Source: JBCBWG01 sp036804185 (lineage in GTDB: Bacteria; Pseudomonadota; Alphaproteobacteria; Rhizobiales; Hyphomicrobiaceae). Taken from it: DNA of 8,688 nt. The notes under the pieces were generated by a model that saw nothing but the letters and a program-made list of their open reading frames with translations, was not told the origin of the DNA and made no database searches. A program made the translations under genes and the position numbers. Positions 1 through 5,374 of this stretch are shown here, one piece after another (the stretch's first letter is position 1; each line of letters opens with the position of its first letter). The DNA lies in contig JBHJOC010000022.1 of assembly GCA_050330095.1 (NCBI GenBank), positions 1 through 8,688 on the forward strand, given 5' to 3'.

Positions 1-50
1 CGAGAAGTCCGCCTCCCAGCCTAGCCGAAAGGTATGCAGCGGACTTCTCG
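1..50. repeat. Perfect 12-bp inverted repeat (hairpin 1)
   Basis: cgagaagtccgc at 1-12 is the exact reverse complement of gcggacttctcg at 39-50, leaving a 26-nt loop. The left arm starts at the window edge, so the stem could be longer. There is no T-run directly after the right arm on the plus strand; the minus-strand exit is outside the window. A terminator, a structured RNA or an end of a small mobile element are all possible. Confidence 0.75.
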
Positions 51-94
51 GTCATCACACGAGGCTTTTGATATTGCTAGTGTCGCTCAGACCT

Positions 95-136
95 CGAAAT
101 TCGTTCCGAGCGTGCGGCAGAATGAGACGAATTTCG
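95..136. repeat. Perfect 10-bp inverted repeat (hairpin 2)
   Basis: cgaaattcgt at 95-104 pairs exactly with acgaatttcg at 127-136 across a 22-nt loop. Each arm is itself nearly self-complementary (cgaa-N-ttcg), so it could also be two copies of a protein-binding half-site 32 bp apart. No T-run follows on either strand. Confidence 0.65.
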
Positions 137-154
137 CGGTCACGACACGAGCAG

Positions 155-197
155 GCGCGTGTTGCGGATGGTGCAGGAACGTCTTATCGGCGGCACG
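155..197 (+). repeat. 43-bp dispersed repeat, copy A (inverted relative to copy B)
   Basis: Compared with the minus-strand sequence of 2173-2215, this block differs at four positions in 43. Read from the GTG at 159, it encodes a peptide starting LRMVQERLIGGTHVAP in a 49-codon frame that ends at 306-308, inside the dehydratase 3' end. Three of the four differences from copy B are silent in this frame, and the fourth is E to G. That suggests both copies descend from coding sequence. The frame has a stop at 123-125, so no full gene survives here. The parent protein is not recognised. Confidence 0.65.
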
Positions 198-211
198 CAT
201 GTTGCACCACT

Positions 212-251
212 GACGCTTGGTCTCCGGTTGCTGGAAGGGGAACCAAGCGTC
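212..251. repeat. Perfect 10-bp inverted repeat (hairpin 3), possible dehydratase terminator
   Basis: gacgcttggt at 212-221 pairs exactly with accaagcgtc at 242-251 across a 20-nt loop. It lies about 50 bp beyond the stop codon of the leftward dehydratase gene, a sensible place for a terminator of that transcript. However, the minus strand shows no U-tract after the stem, so a classical rho-independent terminator is not supported. Confidence 0.5.
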
Positions 252-301
252 GCAGACGGAACACCAAGGACTGACGCTCGGTGGCGCCCAATGTTGTGGC
301 C

Positions 302-2128
302 TCAGTGATTATCCCGCGGCAGGCCTTTCTCGGCGATGCGCTGATATTTGACGGCAGGCTTGAGCACCATGCCCTCCGACAACTCATCGACGATGCCCCG
401 CTGGATTTCCTGCCAAGGGGTTTGGTGGTCGGGGTATTTGTAACCGCCCTTCGCTTTCAACTCGGCGCGACGGCGTTCCAACTCGTCATCCGATACCAGG
501 ATGTTGGCAGATCGCCTGCCGAGATCGATGCGAACGCGATCGCCGGTCTTCAGCACTGCCAGACCACCACCGGTTGCGGCTTCCGGCGAAGCATTCAGGA
601 TCGACGGCGACCCCGACGTCCCAGACTGGCGGCCATCTCCGATGCACGGCAGGGCGTTGATGCCCCTCTTGAGAAGATAGTCCGGCGCGCGCATGTTCAC
701 GACTTCGGCGGCGCCGGGATACCCAACGGGGCCGGCCCCGCGCATGAAAAGGATGCACGTTTCGTCGATGCCGAGCGAGGCGTCGTCGATCCGGTGGTGA
801 TAGTCCTCGGGCCCGTCGAACACGATGGCACGGCCTTCGAAGGCATTCGGATCGTTCGGGTTCGACAGGTAGCGCGCACGGAATTCATCAGAGATCACGC
901 TGGTTTTCATGATCGCGGAATCGAACAGGTTCCCCTTGAGGTTGAGGAAGCCAGCGTTGGTCTTCATGGGCTCGCTATAAGACTTGATCACGCGGCGATC
1001 GTTGGAGAACCGGCCTTCGCAGTTCGCCATCAAGGTGCGGCCATTAACCGTCAGGGCTTTCGGACTGATTTTTCCAGCCTGGATCAGCTCTGCGACAACC
1101 GCGGGCACGCCGCCGGCGCGGTGATATTCTTCGCCGAGGTATTCGCCGGCGGGCTGCAGATTAACGAGCAAGGGCACATCGTAACCGATGCGCTCCCAAT
1201 CGTCATTATCGAGTTCGACGCCAATGTGCTTGGCGATGGCATTGAGGTGGATCGGGGCGTTCGTCGACCCGCCAATCGCCGAGTTCACGACAACGGCGTT
1301 CTCGAACGCTTCACGCGTCAGGATGTCCGAGGGCTTGAGGTCTTCCCAGACCATCTCGACGATTCGCTTGCCGGTCAGATAGGCCATCTGCTGACGCTCA
1401 CGGTAGGGCGCCGGAATGGCGGCACACCCGGGCAAGCTCATGCCGAGCGCTTCAGCGAGCGAGTTCATCGTCGATGCTGTTCCCATGGTGTTGCAATGGC
1501 CGGCCGACGGTGCTGACGAGGCGACGAGTTCTAGGAAGCCTTTGTAGTCGATCTCGCCGCGCGCCATCATCTCACGCGCCTTCCAGACAATGGTGCCGGA
1601 GCCGGTACGCTCACCGTTGAACCAGCCGTTCAGCATCGGGCCGCCGGAGAGCACGATGGCCGGAATGTTGACCGTTGCCGCGGCCATGATCTGTGCAGGC
1701 GTGGTTTTGTCGCAGCCCGTCGTGAGAACAACGGCATCGATGTGATAACCGTGCAGGATCTCGACAAGCGACAGGTACTGCAGGTTGCGGTCGATCGCGG
1801 CCGTCGGACGCTTGCACGTTTCCTGGATGGGATGGATCGGAAACTCGAACGCAACACCGCCGGCTTCGCGGATGCCTTCGCGGACCCGCTCTGCGAGTTG
1901 AATGTGGTGGCGGTTGCAGGGCGCGATGTCGGAGCCGGATTGAGCGATCCCGATGATGGGCCGTCCCGACTGCAACTCCTCGAGTGTGAGGCCGAAGTTC
2001 ATGGTGCGCTCCAGATACAGCGCAGTCATGTCGGCGTTTGCTGGATTGTCGAACCAGGCCTTGGAGCGCAGCTTCGCTCGCTTTTCGGGTGTCGGTTGGC
2101 TAGTCGCGCGCGTCGTGGCTTCCGTCAT
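302..2128 (-). CDS. IlvD/Edd family sugar-acid dehydratase (xylonate/arabonate dehydratase type)
   Basis: This 608-residue cytoplasmic enzyme should dehydrate a sugar acid such as D-xylonate or L-arabonate to its 2-keto-3-deoxy acid, using an iron-sulfur cluster. The family's cluster cysteines are visible at C71 (SDIAPCN), C139 (TTGCDK) and C212 (AGHCNTMG). K141, next to C139, matches the family's Mg-binding lysine, carbamylated in known structures. The C-terminal domain has GDGRQSGTSG (497-506) and SILNASPEA (509-517), the region of the catalytic serine. The C-terminal AVKYQR...LPRDNH tail is typical of pentonate dehydratases and argues against IlvD of branched-chain amino acid synthesis. 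The ATG at 2128 is chosen because homology begins about 20 residues later; a longer frame from a GTG at 2323 has unlikely protein sequence. Family is near certain; the exact substrate is inferred and cannot be fixed from sequence. Confidence 0.92.
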   Translation of the reverse strand: MTEATTRATSQPTPEKRAKLRSKAWFDNPANADMTALYLERTMNFGLTLEELQSGRPIIGIAQSGSDIAPCNRHHIQLAERVREGIREAGGVAFEFPIHPIQETCKRPTAAIDRNLQYLSLVEILHGYHIDAVVLTTGCDKTTPAQIMAAATVNIPAIVLSGGPMLNGWFNGERTGSGTIVWKAREMMARGEIDYKGFLELVASSAPSAGHCNTMGTASTMNSLAEALGMSLPGCAAIPAPYRERQQMAYLTGKRIVEMVWEDLKPSDILTREAFENAVVVNSAIGGSTNAPIHLNAIAKHIGVELDNDDWERIGYDVPLLVNLQPAGEYLGEEYHRAGGVPAVVAELIQAGKISPKALTVNGRTLMANCEGRFSNDRRVIKSYSEPMKTNAGFLNLKGNLFDSAIMKTSVISDEFRARYLSNPNDPNAFEGRAIVFDGPEDYHHRIDDASLGIDETCILFMRGAGPVGYPGAAEVVNMRAPDYLLKRGINALPCIGDGRQSGTSGSPSILNASPEAATGGGLAVLKTGDRVRIDLGRRSANILVSDDELERRRAELKAKGGYKYPDHQTPWQEIQRGIVDELSEGMVLKPAVKYQRIAEKGLPRDNH

Positions 2129-2211
2129 GTTTCCATCCCCATCGTTCGATGTTGTTCGGTTGGCATCACGCTCGTACCGCCGATCAGACGTCCCTGCACC
2201 ATCCGCAACAC
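2125..2211 (-). other. Possible 28-codon leader ORF overlapping the dehydratase start (ATGA)
   Basis: A short frame starts at a GTG (2209-2211), or at an in-frame ATG at 2200-2202. It runs through copy B of the repeat and stops at a TGA sharing bases with the dehydratase start in the sequence ATGA (2125-2128). Such overlaps are common in translational coupling. The peptide begins LRMVQGRLIGGTSVMP and is not recognised. It could be a real leader peptide, a fossil of a gene, or chance. No clear Shine-Dalgarno sequence precedes it. Confidence 0.25.
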
Positions 2212-2215
2212 CCGC
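2173..2215 (-). repeat. 43-bp dispersed repeat, copy B, in the dehydratase leader
   Basis: This is the partner of the block at 155-197, in opposite orientation, 45 bp upstream of the dehydratase start. Similarity seems to extend at peptide level on both sides: EF-P/R-G before it and GGT-x-V-x-P after it. The 191-bp gap between the DUF427 gene and the dehydratase (2129-2319) must also contain the dehydratase promoter if that gene is transcribed separately; no convincing -35/-10 pair was found. Confidence 0.65.
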
Positions 2216-2319
2216 AGTCCAGGGAATTCCAATCGAGAAGCGGGTACTCGTACGTGCCGCGCCGGCTTGACGGGGCCGCCGCAACGGGGTCGTCGACCGC
2301 GAGCGCGTGTATGCGAGGC

Positions 2320-2868
2320 TCACCAGTCGCCAGAGCCAGGCGCACCCTTGAAGGGCCCGGCGAGATCCGGAGTGATCCAGCCGCCATAGTAGGCGCCCGG
2401 CTGCGCCATCACGGCGTCACCATTAATACTGCAGTCGAGCTTTTGAGGATAGAAGGCGAGCCAGCCGAGCAGATGTGCGAACTCGACGTAGGCGCTGCGC
2501 AGCATCCAGCCCGCATTGTCGATCGGGCCAGCGTCGAGCGCGCACGAGAAGCCCTTCCACTCGCAGTGGCTTGCGTCGTCGCGCACCGTGATCAGCGACA
2601 GATCAACATCGGCTGGCGGGATGTAATAGGTCGGCGGGTGCGATGTCTCGAGCACGCGGCGTGCCCTTGTGGTCATCGCAATGACCGTAGCGCCCAAGCG
2701 AACCTCGACGCGCCCATCAACGTCTTCGGCTTCGGGCGGACGCGGGAAATCCCAGACGGAGCGTTGCCCGGGTGCAGGCGCTTCTGCAAACGGTGGACGT
2801 TCGACGCCCGTCCACCGCCACCCGTGTCGGGCGGCGATCACGAGTGGTGATGGGCGCAATAGGCTCAC
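2320..2868 (-). CDS. DUF427 domain-containing protein
   Basis: This 182-residue soluble protein has the whole DUF427 signature in order: SVWDFPRPP (37-45), RVEVRLGATVIAMTTRARRVLETSHPPTYYIP split over 53-84, HCEWKG (101-106), GWLAFYP (135-141), QPGAYYGGW (156-164) and GPFKGAPG (171-178). The family is widespread in actinobacteria and proteobacteria and has no firmly established biochemical role that I know of. The start is a GTG at 2868, preceded by a strong GGAGG with a 6-nt spacer. It follows the DUF2892 gene after a 116-bp gap that contains a strong hairpin, so it may have its own promoter. The first 30 residues precede the recognisable domain. Confidence 0.9.
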   Translation of the reverse strand: MSLLRPSPLVIAARHGWRWTGVERPPFAEAPAPGQRSVWDFPRPPEAEDVDGRVEVRLGATVIAMTTRARRVLETSHPPTYYIPPADVDLSLITVRDDASHCEWKGFSCALDAGPIDNAGWMLRSAYVEFAHLLGWLAFYPQKLDCSINGDAVMAQPGAYYGGWITPDLAGPFKGAPGSGDW

Positions 2869-2880
2869 GCTGGTCCTCCG
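2869..2880 (-). promoter_or_regulatory. Shine-Dalgarno fixing the GTG start of the DUF427 gene
   Basis: On the minus strand GGAGG (2875-2879) sits 6 nt before the GTG at 2866-2868. It supports a GTG start in preference to any internal start. Confidence 0.75.
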
Positions 2881-2893
2881 ATCGCGGTGCGAT

Positions 2894-2921
2894 GCGGGCC
2901 CACCTCATCGAGTGGGCCCGC
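2894..2921. terminator. Perfect 10-bp GC-rich hairpin between DUF2892 and DUF427 genes
   Basis: gcgggcccac (2894-2903) pairs exactly with gtgggcccgc (2912-2921) around an 8-nt loop. It lies 64 bp beyond the stop of the leftward DUF2892 gene and 25 bp before the DUF427 start. The strength and position suit a transcription terminator or attenuator, but neither strand shows a T-run after the stem, so intrinsic termination is unproven. Confidence 0.4.
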
Positions 2922-2984
2922 CTCCACGATTTCAGAGGCATGGTCGCGCTGCCATGCGGCATAGTCCGCAGGGCAGAGGTCCGG

Positions 2985-3191
2985 CTACATGCGCTTGGCT
3001 GCGCAGGTCGACACGCCGATCAGCGAATAGGCGGGGCACGTCGAGAGGAGCCCCGTTGCAAGTGGCACCACGCCGAACAGGGTCCAATAGCGCCACGATG
3101 CATCGGGAAACGCGAAGAATGCGCCGAGCAGGGCGAGGCCGACGATGATCCTGAGGCTACGGTCGATTGCGCCGACGTTGGTTGCGAACAT
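2985..3191 (-). CDS. YgaP-type DUF2892 family small membrane protein
   Basis: This 68-residue protein matches the DUF2892 / YgaP-like transmembrane family. It has the N-terminal FATNVGAIDRSLRIIVGLAL, a first hydrophobic segment (about 14-28), a second (about 37-50) ending in VPLATGLLSTCPAYSLIGVSTC, and two cysteines in the C-terminal part. Members form a helical hairpin in the inner membrane. In E. coli YgaP this domain is fused to a rhodanese, but stand-alone versions like this one are common and their role is unclear. The ATG at 3191 is preferred to a GTG at 3200 because GGAG (3200-3203) lies 8 nt upstream of the ATG and overlaps the GTG. Confidence 0.88.
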   Translation of the reverse strand: MFATNVGAIDRSLRIIVGLALLGAFFAFPDASWRYWTLFGVVPLATGLLSTCPAYSLIGVSTCAAKRM

Positions 3192-3199
3192 GACTGTCA

Positions 3200-3248
3200 C
3201 TCCAAATTTGGGGGCAGACCAGGAGGGCCTGCGATGCCCAAATCTGGG
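3200..3248 (-). promoter_or_regulatory. Ribosome site and two near-identical palindromes before the DUF2892 gene
   Basis: ccaaatttgg (3202-3211) is a perfect palindrome, and cccaaatctggg (3237-3248) is nearly one, with centres 36 bp apart. The first shares two bases with the GGAG ribosome-binding site of the DUF2892 gene. They could be paired operator sites. Alternatively, in the transcript they can pair with each other and partly hide the ribosome site. Both readings are inferences from symmetry alone. Confidence 0.4.
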
Positions 3249-3290
3249 ACTTCAAGGCGTTGGTGTCTGTGACTAGGTCACGGTGGCGTC

Positions 3291-4340
3291 TTACTTGCGG
3301 ACGTCGCTCTGAGCCTCGGGAGCACGCGAGAGGTCTGTGTCCAGTGCCGCGCGCAGGACCAACACGTCGCCGCCAAGCCATCGATGCCCGCGCGCGACCG
3401 AGATTGGCCCAGCAGCGCGATCGGGAAATCGGGCCCGGTAGAGGATCGCCCAACCAGCGCGCGCATCGACGGGGCGCTGCTGTCGCGTGCCGGCAAGCCG
3501 ATCGAACTGCTCGGGCTCAGCGACGCCTGCGGCCGTCCGCGCAACGAGACGATGAAGCGCACCGTCTGCGGTCGCATACCAGTCCTCGCCGCGAGCTGCG
3601 GCAAGCTCCGCCAGCGTGACGAGCGCCATGGCAGAGAAGGCGTGATAGTGCAGGGCCCGTTCGCCACGCTCCAGTTCTGCGACAAGCGATCCGTCAGCCG
3701 CGATGCCAGCGGCGGCACGTTCGAAGATGTCGCGGGCGCGGGACCAGAGCGCATCATCGTGCGTGAGGTGTGCCGTCGCAGCGATGGCGAGTGCTGCCCA
3801 GTAGGCGTGGTTGTTGAACGTTCGACCGGGCGCGAACTGAAAAGCGACGACCTGTTCGGCGAGCCGATGCAACCAAGCCGACAGCGTTCCGAATTCATCA
3901 TCGGTGAGGTGTGGGCGCAGCTTGAGCGTCGCAAGCGCCATGCCGGCAAGGTCCCACTTGCGCTGATATTCGGCCTGGCTCGAGCCCATCGAGCCCGTGT
4001 AGGCGCGACCTTCGGCCCACGCGAGGAGCCATTTTGTGGCACACCGCGCAGCGATGCGCTGGGTCCGCGGCGACGGACTCTGTCTCGACAAGTCGGCATT
4101 CGTTGTCACGACCCTCAGGAACCGGGTCGTCTCGTGGGTCGCAGCCCTCAAGGCTGCTTCCCGTTCAGGATCCGGGCGCGCTTTTGCCGTGTCGGTGTAA
4201 TATCCAGGCAGATCGAGCGTGACAGGGGCCGGCGGTGGCGACGGACACGCTGCAGCGGGTACTGCCGCGATTGCCAGCAGCGCTTTTGCGAGGCACAGCG
4301 TAGGCGCTTTCGTCAGCGCAAGGTGGGTGCGATGAGACAT
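3291..4340 (-). CDS. Secreted alginate lyase, polysaccharide lyase family 5 (AlgL-like)
   Basis: This 349-residue lyase should cleave alginate (poly-mannuronate) by beta-elimination in the periplasm. A signal peptide (about 1-31, MSHRTHLALTKAP then a hydrophobic stretch ending AVPAAA) precedes CPSPPP. The mature part follows the AlgL plan: CATKWLLAW (100-108), KWDLAGMAL (128-136), NNHAYWAALA (176-185), ELERGERALHYH (222-233) and a late LGGDV (322-326). N177, H178, R225 and Y232 have the same spacing as the known PL5 catalytic set N191/H192/R239/Y246 of Sphingomonas A1-III. Length is close to that of AlgL. The ATG at 4340 is chosen because it starts the signal peptide; only a weak AGAAG lies upstream. 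C32 follows AAA, so a lipoprotein is conceivable but the lipobox is poor. No other alginate genes are nearby. Confidence 0.85.
   Translation of the reverse strand: MSHRTHLALTKAPTLCLAKALLAIAAVPAAACPSPPPAPVTLDLPGYYTDTAKARPDPEREAALRAATHETTRFLRVVTTNADLSRQSPSPRTQRIAARCATKWLLAWAEGRAYTGSMGSSQAEYQRKWDLAGMALATLKLRPHLTDDEFGTLSAWLHRLAEQVVAFQFAPGRTFNNHAYWAALAIAATAHLTHDDALWSRARDIFERAAAGIAADGSLVAELERGERALHYHAFSAMALVTLAELAAARGEDWYATADGALHRLVARTAAGVAEPEQFDRLAGTRQQRPVDARAGWAILYRARFPDRAAGPISVARGHRWLGGDVLVLRAALDTDLSRAPEAQSDVRK
4320..4340. promoter_or_regulatory. Overlapping divergent start region of lyase and epimerase
   Basis: The epimerase start codon (4332-4334, plus) is the histidine codon of the lyase N-terminus (MSH, minus). 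The two coding regions share 4332-4340. The epimerase Shine-Dalgarno AAGG (4320-4323, 8-nt spacer) lies inside the lyase gene, so each promoter must lie inside or beyond the other gene's coding region. Confidence 0.7.
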
Positions 4341-5333
4341 ACGTTCTTCTGCATCGATGGGCACACGTGCGGCAACCCCGTTCGTGTTGTTGCCGGAGGG
4401 TCGATCCCGCGTCTTGAGGGCGAGACCATGTTTGCGCGGCGGCAGCATTTTCTTGCGGAATTCGACTGGGTGCGCACAGCGCTGATGTTCGAGCCGCGTG
4501 GCCATGACATGATGTCGGGTTCGATCCTCTATCCGCCAACACGGTCAGATTGCGATGTTGGGGTGTTGTTCATCGAGACTTCGGGGTGCCTGCCCATGTG
4601 CGGGCACGGGGCGATCGGCACGGTGACGATCGCCATCGAGCAAGGCCTCATTCATCCGCAAGAAGAAGGGACCATCAGGCTCGACACACCGGCCGGCCTC
4701 GTGATCGCGACCTACGAGCGAGACGGGCCATTCATCTCGTCGGTCAAGCTCGTCAATGTCCCGTCTTTTCTCGCTGCGACGGGCTGGACGTGCGACGTCG
4801 ACGGCCTCGGTGAGCTGACCTGCGATATCGCGTACGGCGGCAACTTCTACGCGATCATCGACCCTCAGCCCGCATTGGGCGATCTTGCGCAAGCAACACC
4901 CAGCGACCTGATCCGGTGGTCGCCGCAGGTCCGTGCGCGCCTGAATGCACGTTATCAGATCGCCCATCCAGAGAATGCTGACATTAATGTCGTCAGCCAC
5001 GTTCTGTGGACCGGCGCGCCGACGGTTCAAGGCGCGACGTCGCGCAATGCCGTCTTCTATGGCGACAAGGCGCTCGACCGGTCACCCTGCGGAACGGGCA
5101 CGTCTGCGCGCATGGCGCAGTGGGTCGCGCAGGGACGCCTCGGCGTTGGTGAAGAATTTGTTCACGAGAGCATCATTGGATCTTTGTTCCGCGGGCGGGC
5201 GGAAGCTCTGACCGAAGTTGGAGGTCGCCCGGCCATCATTCCCTCGGTCGCGGGCTGGGCGCGCCTGACTGGTCACAACACCATTTATGTCGACGATCGC
5301 GACCCGTACTGGCGCGGCTTTCAGGTCAATTGA
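4332..5333 (+). CDS. 4-hydroxyproline epimerase (proline racemase family)
   Basis: This 333-residue cytosolic enzyme should interconvert trans-4-hydroxy-L-proline and cis-4-hydroxy-D-proline, the first step of bacterial hydroxyproline catabolism. The N-terminal IDGHTCGNPVR (8-18) is the family start signature. The two active-site cysteines are C90 (MCGHG) and C253 (DRSPCGTGTSA). Having cysteine at both sites indicates an epimerase/racemase; trans-3-hydroxyproline dehydratases carry threonine at one. Other family motifs are DTPAGLV (118-124), YGGNFYA (168-174) and IIGSLFRGR (281-289). The length fits known 4-hydroxyproline epimerases. The start has a good Shine-Dalgarno; a much longer upstream frame is antisense to the lyase and rejected. 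Proline racemase activity is the main alternative. No hydroxyproline deaminase, oxidase or transporter is in the window. Confidence 0.87.
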   Translation: MRHTFFCIDGHTCGNPVRVVAGGSIPRLEGETMFARRQHFLAEFDWVRTALMFEPRGHDMMSGSILYPPTRSDCDVGVLFIETSGCLPMCGHGAIGTVTIAIEQGLIHPQEEGTIRLDTPAGLVIATYERDGPFISSVKLVNVPSFLAATGWTCDVDGLGELTCDIAYGGNFYAIIDPQPALGDLAQATPSDLIRWSPQVRARLNARYQIAHPENADINVVSHVLWTGAPTVQGATSRNAVFYGDKALDRSPCGTGTSARMAQWVAQGRLGVGEEFVHESIIGSLFRGRAEALTEVGGRPAIIPSVAGWARLTGHNTIYVDDRDPYWRGFQVN

Positions 5334-5374
5334 TGCGCATCTGATGGTGGTCCGATCGGTTGGGCACCGCGCGG

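Larger units (their letters stand above)
1..301. other. Gene-free left edge with three perfect inverted repeats
   Basis: No open frame here has a recognisable product or a good start. The stretch holds three perfect inverted repeats (1-50, 95-136, 212-251), each with a 10-12 bp stem and a 20-26 nt loop. It also holds one copy of a 43-bp sequence (155-197) that recurs inverted upstream of the dehydratase, and a 13-bp direct repeat, actgacgctyggt, at 209-221 and 270-282. It lies downstream of the leftward dehydratase gene. It may serve as a transcription end, a structured RNA or a degraded repeat element. What lies left of position 1 is unknown. Confidence 0.6.

Noticed and set aside
1..50. Integron attC site or insertion-sequence end
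   Set aside because: The stem lacks the GTTRRRY/RYYYAAC core expected of attC, and there is no transposase or target duplication in view.
68..274. 68-residue plus-strand frame at the left edge
   Set aside because: Arginine-rich low-quality peptide crossing two hairpins; it reads the repeat in a different frame from the one showing silent differences.
281..1516. 411-residue plus-strand open frame
   Set aside because: It lies fully antisense to the dehydratase gene, has no recognisable domain, and is a typical shadow frame in GC-rich DNA.
2129..2323. 65-residue N-terminal extension of the dehydratase from a GTG at 2323
   Set aside because: The added sequence is rich in R, T and S with no family similarity. 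The family normally starts near the ATG at 2128, and the extension would cover the whole intergenic region.
3269..3281. gtgac-tag-gtcac hairpin after the lyase gene
   Set aside because: A 5-bp stem with a 3-nt loop is too small, and no T-run follows; chance is likely.
3384..4331. N-terminal 316-residue extension of the epimerase frame
   Set aside because: It is antisense to the alginate lyase, and the epimerase signature begins right after the ATG at 4332.
5334..5374. Terminator between the converging epimerase and priA genes
   Set aside because: Only a 4-bp foldback (cggt/accg) can be drawn in the 41-bp gap and there is no T-run; not supportable.
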